Below, in pieces: positions 57,276 to 64,000 of a stretch of DNA of 64,000 nt (positions within the stretch are counted from its first letter, which is position 1; every line of letters begins with the position of its first letter). Made by a program: the position numbers and the translations under genes. Location of the stretch: assembly GCF_001411555.2 (NCBI RefSeq), contig NC_049906.1:376781-440780 (forward strand), given 5' to 3'. Origin of the DNA: Juglans regia (taxonomy: Eukaryota; Streptophyta; Magnoliopsida; Fagales; Juglandaceae). The notes under the pieces are model-generated. The model saw only the letters and a program-made list of their open reading frames with translations, did not search any database and had not been told where the DNA came from.

Positions 57276-60200
57276 GTTCGGGAAAGGTACCAACTCTGTA
57301 GCTGTAGACATATATATTGATGAATCTTATCGTATTAGCATCATGTCATTCATCAAATATCGTATAAAAAATCTCGCTGATTTGGTGGGTGGGATGAGAC
57401 ATAAAATTCTCATATTATCTCATTGTTGCACATTTTTCAAATCTCTATATAAAATATAATAAATAATTCAATTTTTTTAAATTTCAATTCAACTTTTTTA
57501 AATCCCAATATAATAATAATACTAAAACATAATATTTTAAATATTAAAACAAAATATAAAATTCTCATCTCACTTTTCAAACCTGCGTTAGTCAACACGT
57601 TTGAAAAGTCGTGTTCACCAACTTATTTGATTCATATTAATTCATAGATGGGTACGTGAGACCGACTTACGTACAAGAAATTAATATGTATTTTATCTAA
57701 ATGCGAATATGACACACTATATACATGTTGATGGTGCCTCCAAGATCATTAAACAACAGATCTAGAATAAACTAACCATGCATAATGTGCTACAATTGTC
57801 ATAATAAATATTAATAAAATAGAGATTTTCATGTATGATTAATTATATAAGGTCAGGTTTGAATAGTGAATTAAGATAAAAGTTAAAAATAAAATAAAAT
57901 ATTATTATAATATTATTTTTTAATATTATTATTATTTTAAAATTAAAAAAAATTAAATTATTTATTATATTTTATATAAAAATTTATAAAAATTATAATA
58001 ATGAAATAGATTGAGATTAACTCTCAATCATCTAAGAATCAAAATACATATTAGAAAGCTGATAAAAGGACAATTAATTACTGTGCGTGATAGGTACACA
58101 TTGGACGGATGCATTATATTTGTTCTTATAGAGTAATGATCTGTATAAGTTCGATGCAATCACTTTGTAAAAAAGTTAATCTTATTATAAAAAATCTTTT
58201 TTTTTAATAAAAGTCACTTTTATATATATATATATATATATATATAAGTCTGCACAAACTCCTACCATATATAAAAAATTGCTCCATCCCCTCTGATTAC
58301 TAGCTATTTCTTTGAAAATTCAAACCAATATTGCCAACTTTAATTGACGCTTGCAAAAGAAATTATGGTACCCTCTCCTACTTACCTACAAAGTACCCCC
58401 CCAACCCCCACCGTGACTCTATGCATTAAACTCTATTTTATAAAATAATGATTTATGTAAGTTTTAAATAAATCAGTGTTATATAATTTTTTAGTAAAAT
58501 TTATTTTTTTTAGTGAAAGGGTAATGTTATTTATTTATTATATTTTATTTATAAACTTATCTTCATATTATATAATAATAATAAAAAGATGACGATTTTT
58601 TCTTTTGAATTTGTCACTCGTAATTATATATCATGACGTGTACACAAGTGTTGGAGTCAAAATCACAGGACAGTGACCTGGCATCAACCTTTGAGCAACA
58701 ACAAAGTCAATTAATTAATCGTTTCCTACCACACATATATAAAAAATCTGTCCATCCCCTCTAATTGCCAGCTGCTAGCTACGTACTTTTTCTTTGAAAA
58801 CATAAACAAATAATGAAATTCACTGGTCCTGATTAGGTTCCGATAAATTTTTTTATTATTTAATGATTAAAAAATTATTTTTTAATGATATTATAATTTT
58901 TTTAAATATTTAAAAATATAAAAATAATAATAAAAAAAATTTTATTCTTATGATCGGCACATCTCGTGGTACACCTCAGTGGGTGTAGCAGTAGCACTGC
59001 GCAACAAAGATTGGTCCAATATTGCCCACTTTAAATGAGGCGTACCAAAGAAGGAAAATGAAAAGATTACTAATTCCTATTTACTACTAATTTATTCTTC
59101 TTTTTATATTTAATTTTTTAAAAAAATTTTTTATTTTATTTAATAGTTAAGAAAGTGACTATTGATTAAATAAAATTATATATTTTTTTTAATTTTTTCT
59201 TAATAATTAAAGATATTAAAAAATACTTAAAAAAATGATAAAAAAATAAAAAATTTGAAACATAGTATGAGTGATAAAAGAGGAATAAACCGGTTGGTAG
59301 GGTATATTACCCACCAAATAAATGGTACCCTCAACCCCACCACTTCCATTTAATTGCATGCTTTTGGCGCTTTGTATTAAACAAAATTATAGTACTTTAT
59401 CCTTCCAGCTATTTGCTAACTTTTCACTTTCTACCCTCAATTATTACTTTTTCACTGTGCTTAATTTTATCATTATGTTAAATTAATGAGAAATGATATC
59501 TACAGTTTTAAAATATATAAGTTTCATATATTTTTTTTAAAAAATAAATATTATAAAATTTATATGAAAAAATTAATTTTTTAAGAATAAATCTCATTCT
59601 TTTTTAAAGAGAGTGGACGGGACTTGTACATTAACCTAAGATTATATATAATATTACTCTAAATTAATACGTGAACATATATATTATCATCATCTACCTT
59701 GATCATGACCTCATTAATTTACTATATAAGAGTATATTATATGTTTCTTTCAAGTTTTTTATTTCCTTGTTTTTCAAGAGTTGTGGGAATTAACCATCGA
59801 ATTATAAATATAATTTCATTAATTCTAGGATAGAATATTTTGGTTAATATTATAATAATCTTCTTATAAAATATAAAGTAAGTTTCGAGTTGGAATGACA
59901 GGTCATCATGTCAAAATGAAGAGTTCTAAAACACAGGATTAACTGTAACTTTCTTCCTAACTAGCTAATAACTATATAATTAGTATTTGTCATTGTAGTA
60001 TATAATTATTAACTAACATATATATATATATATATAGATCACTACTAAATTAATTAGCTTAATATAAATAATTAGTGAAAGAAAGCAAACATGCATATGA
60101 CAATGTATGCATAATGTCGTCGGTCGGTCTCACCTTTGACAATACCATCACCGTAGATTTGGAACTGATCCAAGGGAGGAACAACCTCGGATGGGTGAGT

Positions 60201-60947
60201 GTTGTCGTAGTAAGGCCAAGAAGCAATGGAATTGCAACATATATACGTGTAGGGTATGCCGGACGCCTCGATCGAACGCCTAACCCTTCTCTTTTCTATG
60301 TACATGGTCAGCCCTGGCTCCACCGGATCAGCTCTGTCAACGTCGTGCCCGAACTCCGACGGCAGAAATCTCTGCAACACATTCACCATATATCTTTAAT
60401 TTCCTAGGTTGTACATGTCTTTTATTTCTTGTCACGGATTATTATATATATACAGCGGTTTTTACCTTAATAGTACCAGAAGCTTTCATGGCCTCGATTA
60501 AAGTCAGCTGGTCCAGTACTTTTTCACCTCCCACAGCTGATATTACTACATCAATCTCGTGCTCTTTCAGTATTTTTTCCATGACTTCCTTATCATTAAT
60601 CAGTCCCTGACAAACGTAACATATCAAACGAAAAAGAAGAAGAAGAAGAAGAAATCAACATATACACGTAGGTATTTTGTGTTATTTATGTATGCTGGAG
60701 AAAAAAGGGAGAGATTCTAGTAGTAGTATTGACTACTTACATGCAAAATTATGGCGCCTTTGTCTTGGAGATTTTTTATGGATTTTGCCTTAGAAGGGGA
60801 AACGGAGCCCGGACGGAGGAGAAGATAGGTGGGTCGGCCGGTGAGTAGGCTGGCTTCTGCGACGAACTGGCCCATGAAACCTGTTGCTCCAACAATCAGA
60901 ACTCTGCAGGTACTCTTGGCTGCGGGAACAAAAGGTGTCGCAGTCAT
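56111..60947 (-). CDS. LAR: Leucoanthocyanidin reductase (LAR), 5 exons
   Basis: Exons in transcript order: 60947-60741, 60606-60466, 60371-60134, 56706-56509, 56367-56111 (1041 nt, 346 aa); all GT-AG, introns 134, 94, 3427 and 141 bp. LAR is an NADPH-dependent reductase of the PCBER/IFR branch of short-chain dehydrogenases; it turns leucocyanidin into (+)-catechin for proanthocyanidins and also acts on cysteinyl-epicatechin. The Rossmann motif is GATGFMG (residues 20-26). The three LAR signatures are all present: RFLP (117-120), ICCN (160-163) and THD (274-276). Catalytic His125 and Lys143 correspond to His122 and Lys140 of grape LAR1. The C-terminal extension (DGPQDVEVSTLYPDETF...MAITATRA) separates LAR from PCBER and resembles the LAR1 subtype, also 346 aa in grape. 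The enzyme is cytosolic. No break is seen, so it should be functional. Confidence 0.95.
57390..57595 (-). repeat. MITE of the GATGAG family, copy 3
   Basis: Minus orientation: starts (plus strand) GGGATGAGACATAAAATTC and ends AATTCTCATCTCACTTTTC, with the TATAAAATATAATAAATAA body block. Inverted relative to the copy at 57853-58035. Confidence 0.65.
57853..58035 (+). repeat. MITE of the GATGAG family, copy 4
   Basis: GATAAAAGTTAAAAATAAAA, AAATATTATTATAATATTA and TTATTATATTTTATATAAAA blocks match copy 2 at 17112-17325 closely. Confidence 0.65.
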
Positions 60948-61089
60948 ATTGCTCGTTGCAGTTCAAAGTACAATATAATATACCCTTTTGTCGAAGTAAG
61001 TCTTTGTTTTCTTTTAAAGGGACAGAGATCGAGCAAGCAAGAAAGGAGGGGGATAGGAAGTAAAGGGTGACGAGGCAGCCGCTAGCTAC

Positions 61090-61101
61090 ACCTATATATT
61101 G
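61090..61101 (-). promoter_or_regulatory. Candidate TATA box of LAR
   Basis: On the minus strand the sequence reads CCAATATATAGG about 145 bp before the LAR start codon, giving a leader of roughly 110 nt with GA/CT-rich composition (61010-61060). The position is sensible for a plant core promoter; no MYB or bHLH site is asserted. Confidence 0.4.
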
Positions 61102-62992
61102 GTAGCACAGTACGTACGTACGTATGTGGTGATCACTAGCTAACTATATATATGCGTATTTGAACTTACAAAAGTATATATACACAAAAACAGGAAGGTA
61201 TATATGCAATATATATAAATAATATTAAACAAATAATTGAATATCAGAGTGATGGGAATTATAATGATCCATCAAACTATCATATTCTCAGCTACCTTTC
61301 TACAAAAGCTGCTAAATATTACATTGTAATCCTATGCTGATTGACATGGAAGACATCGTTTAATTTGTTGACGTTTAGCTCAAATGGCCATCGCTTTCTT
61401 AGACTGGTAGCTAAGAACCACGTTTAGACCAGTGATCATCCATAACAATTAACAGACCAGCTTGGTTTTACACACACCCACTTTCAATTAATTCTTAAGG
61501 AGATGTTAATGCTCTCAAGTTGCACAAATGGTCATGATGTCACGTCTAAAATACATTAATTGTTGATGGCGATAATTTGTCGATCGCCCGCATGATGAAG
61601 TCTCCTAAGAAGTACCCCTTTTTTCAGGGAAAGAAAAGAGAGAAAAAATTGGTAAGGTTCATATCATTATCAGGCATATATGCATGATCAATAATTCAAT
61701 TAATCATATCCCCTCCCTTCAGCTTAAAGCATGCATTAATTTGGTTTGAAATCTTAACTCCTTTTCAGGATATTCATGCATCAAAGATCTAATAATTAGG
61801 TACTGGTGTTATGTGGAGTACTTGTTCCACTTTTTGATTTCTTAGGAAATTAAGTACTACTTTTAACCATATTAATTTGAAAAGTCTAGTGATGATTTGC
61901 ATGGCACAACTTTATTACCTCGTATATATATAACAAAGGGTTTCATGATCATGATCTTGTTTATATATGGCACAGCATCCATGAGCTCAAATGCGCGCAT
62001 GCATGTGCACTATTCTTGTGCACCATGTTAGCTACCTCCTTATGAGGGGCATTGGGTTTGTCTTGCGCTCTGATCGAAGGTCGATCAATGTTCATGTGTA
62101 CGATGTTAAGACATAGGATCTTGAAGAATTTCTATCTTCATGCATGTTTGATATCTAGACTTTCTCCTATTGTAAAGAGAGTTCGATCGATCAGATGCTA
62201 GCTCCTTGCAGCAACTGTCAATTTAATAACTATATTATTAATCATAAATGCAAGCAATCGTATGTACATAACTAACTATATAATTAACATGATAAGTTGT
62301 AGACTATATATTTGAGTACCAGTACTACGCGTTAGTAATATGGCAACATTCCTCGCTAGTTACAAAGTGTGTATATATATATATATATATTATCTACATG
62401 TATGTTAATATAAGATGCAGTACTAGGTAGACAATCATATAATATAAGATGATCTATCTTTTGACTGCATGTTAATTAATGTATATATGTATGCACACAT
62501 ACACATCATAAATTGATCATGTAGCATATATATATAGAGGCACATTACTAATTACTAATACATTTCTACATGTACTTTAATAAATGCAAGCAACCATAAA
62601 ATATACCGCATGTTAAGTAATACACAAACACGTAGAGCATTATAAATTCAAGTAGCCTTATATAAACGCATTGCTAATTACTATTATATAATATTTCTAT
62701 GTACTTTAATAAATGGAAGCAATCATATAATAATAAAAGATAAATCTATTGATCACATGTTTGAAGGTGGTTTGAAAAATGGGTAATTAGCATTTCGTAT
62801 ACATTAATTCCAACTTATAGTTAAGCATATCATGTAATTTAGAACACAACAGTATGTACATTTCGTATCCATTCCAACTTGTAGTTATTAATTAGCAATT
62901 TTTGTTGCAATGATACACTTTCTTTTTTAAATCTGTTAATATAGATTGTAGATAGGTATGAACAAAATACAAATGATTTGTCCATTGAACTA
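61102..62992. other. LAR upstream region, no gene seen
   Basis: AT-rich with GTAC repeats at 61109-61122 and (AT)n at 62371-62390. Three related segments around 62400-62760 repeat the theme TACATGTACTTTAATAAATG-CAAGCAA/ATCATATAA, i.e. local imperfect duplications (about 62400-62450, 62565-62610, 62690-62745). Confidence 0.5.
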
Positions 62993-63530
62993 TATAATTT
63001 GGCATGCGATCCATCAAGGCATGATCGTGTTTGATATTCCGCGTGCATTGTGCGAAGATATAAATATCCCACAATAGATTGAGAATTTTATAGAAAAATG
63101 TATAATAGTGGTGTAGTTGTCAAGAATATATATAAGTCACGAGAAGGAAAATATTGACTCGTTGAGTTCAATGGGTTATTGTTGATATATTTGGGTTGAA
63201 GGATTTTGAAAGAAAATGTAATATATCCTTTTAAGCTCTATTGGTAGAATGTAAGCAAATTTAAAGTAAGAGTATGCACATTAATGATGGATATTTTATC
63301 CTTATTAATACATGTCGAAAATGGTACAAGAACAATCATTTTATAATATTGGTAGGCAAGACAAATCATGTTTTTTACTTATATGATTTGAAGTTTGGGA
63401 ATACATAGTTGAGCGGTTACATAGAAGTTTGTCCTTAAATATGTATATGATGATCATGATATCCCAAAACTGGAGAAACAACACAAAGAAGATGAAAATC
63501 CTAATCAAGAAGTATACTGAGAGAATTAAT
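62993..63530 (+). pseudogene. Decayed CACTA (En/Spm) transposon protein fragment, DUF4216-like
   Basis: In one frame with several stops, 62993 onward reads YNLACDPSRHDRV, then NSGVVVKN and LVEFNGLL, matching the YxLAcGPsxxvRxY...tqNSGVvV...dyYGvl pattern that precedes DUF4216 in plant CACTA elements. In the next frame DGYFILINTCRKWYKNNHF (about 63285) and HVFYLYDLKFGN (about 63369) match the DUF4216 core (vNtsr.wyk.dPFvLA.qa.qVFYl.D). A tail YVYDDHDIPK fits the following region. Stops and frameshifts show long decay. No terminal CACTA repeats are visible within the window. Confidence 0.65.
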
Positions 63531-64000
63531 ATGTTATTATCAGCTTACCTGTGGATCTTAACCAGTATGATATAATTATTTCATTACGAGGAAAGATATT
63601 TGAGCCTAAAACTCAATATATCTGTTGCGCAAGATATCATATCAATTGATGTATCCCATTACTGACAGGGAGAATGGTCAAATGAAACTAATACAGGTTC
63701 ATGATTGTTATCTGTTCACATTATTTTTATTTTAACAATGCAAAATATATATTTATTCACATTAGTAGCTATGCAAAATATTATTTGAATTCACGGATCA
63801 AGTTGGTGACATATTAATAGAATTGCAATCAGGATGATCACCCAATTACTTTCAAAATACATAGTATTGTTTTGGATTTATAGTTTAAAAGTGACCGTAG
63901 AAAATGAATGAGAAATACTATATCTACAAAGAAATCTTAGAAAAAAAATTTAGAAATTGACATACATCCGATCTCCTTTGATTTGAAAAAAAAAATAACA
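63531..64000. other. Spacer at window edge, no gene seen
   Basis: AT-rich. It may still belong to the decayed CACTA element but shows no further recognisable motif. Confidence 0.4.

Larger units (their letters stand above)
56707..60133 (-). other. LAR intron 3, expanded by repeats (3427 bp)
   Basis: This intron accounts for most of the gene length. It holds (AT)n at 57243-57272 and about 58218-58246, an inverted pair of MITEs (57390-57595 and 57853-58035), and further AT-rich element-like blocks at 58430-58620, 58841-58945 and 59060-59290. The splice sites remain intact (donor AAAG|GTGAGA, acceptor TTGCAG|CG). Confidence 0.85.

Noticed and set aside
60075..60407. 110-codon plus-strand frame
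   Set aside because: Antisense of LAR exon 3; the sense strand carries RFLP and ICCN motifs and correct splice sites.
1..64000. CRISPR arrays, operons or bacterial-type promoters
   Set aside because: The DNA is plant nuclear sequence with spliced genes; tandem repeats here have no regular repeat-spacer pattern.

Overview
The window is nuclear DNA from a flowering plant, most likely a woody eudicot. Coding sequences are split by GT-AG introns, and the spacers are AT-rich, full of (AT)n, (CT)n and (GTAC/CTAG)n microsatellites, MITEs, plant L1-type LINEs with an RNase H tail, tRNA-type SINEs and a TGTAAC...GTTACA LTR. The recurring 'GATGAG...AAGTTAAA..AAATAAAATATTATTATAATAT' type MITE and the gene sequences fit Fagales (for example Juglandaceae), but that placement is inference.

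Four genes can be modelled from start to stop: (1) a single-exon pepsin-type aspartic protease at 10961-12313 (+); (2) a two-exon bHLH transcription factor of the bHLH30/T5L1 (ABS5) type at 30481-32440 (+); (3) a fourteen-exon multi-pass membrane protein with a C-terminal C3HC4 RING finger at 45370-54938 (+), related to the TMEM185/'Fragile-X-F-associated' family; (4) a five-exon leucoanthocyanidin reductase (LAR) at 56111-60947 (-), an enzyme of proanthocyanidin (condensed tannin) synthesis. The last two are convergent, with stop codons about 1.2 kb apart. All exon sums are divisible by three and all junctions are GT-AG. The first 161 bases probably hold the last exon of an unidentified gene.

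The rest is mainly transposable-element territory. 1813-4961: a 3.14-kb solo LTR with a 5-bp target duplication and a perfect fold-back inside. 5607-6400: a probable retroposed element. 6740-8467: a 5'-truncated, fairly young LINE with an 11-bp target duplication and a filler duplication at its 5' end. 8.5-10.5 kb: AT-rich with a MITE. 12.3-30.4 kb: an 18-kb spacer without an intact gene; it holds a minus-strand retroposon with a 15-bp target duplication (15913-16808), a LINE stub (17349-17530), another minus-strand LINE tail near 18.9 kb, and a captured 14-3-3 first exon inside a possible TIR element (19795-20636). 35.26-41.5 kb: a LINE inserted into the zinc-binding domain of an older LINE, so the two halves of the old one now lie 4.7 kb apart. 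41514-42036: a hAT-like non-autonomous element. 43.6-44.1 kb: a Pro/Ser-rich sequence with an in-frame tandem repeat. Intron 5 of the RING gene carries two different SINEs, and LAR intron 3 (3.4 kb) is swollen by MITEs, two of them inverted to each other. 62.99-63.53 kb: a decayed CACTA (En/Spm) protein fragment.

The four genes do not form an operon-like or pathway unit and look like ordinary unlinked functions. No novel multi-gene system is evident. The most informative material is the set of transposon junctions and captured or nested structures, which can be read directly from target-site duplications.
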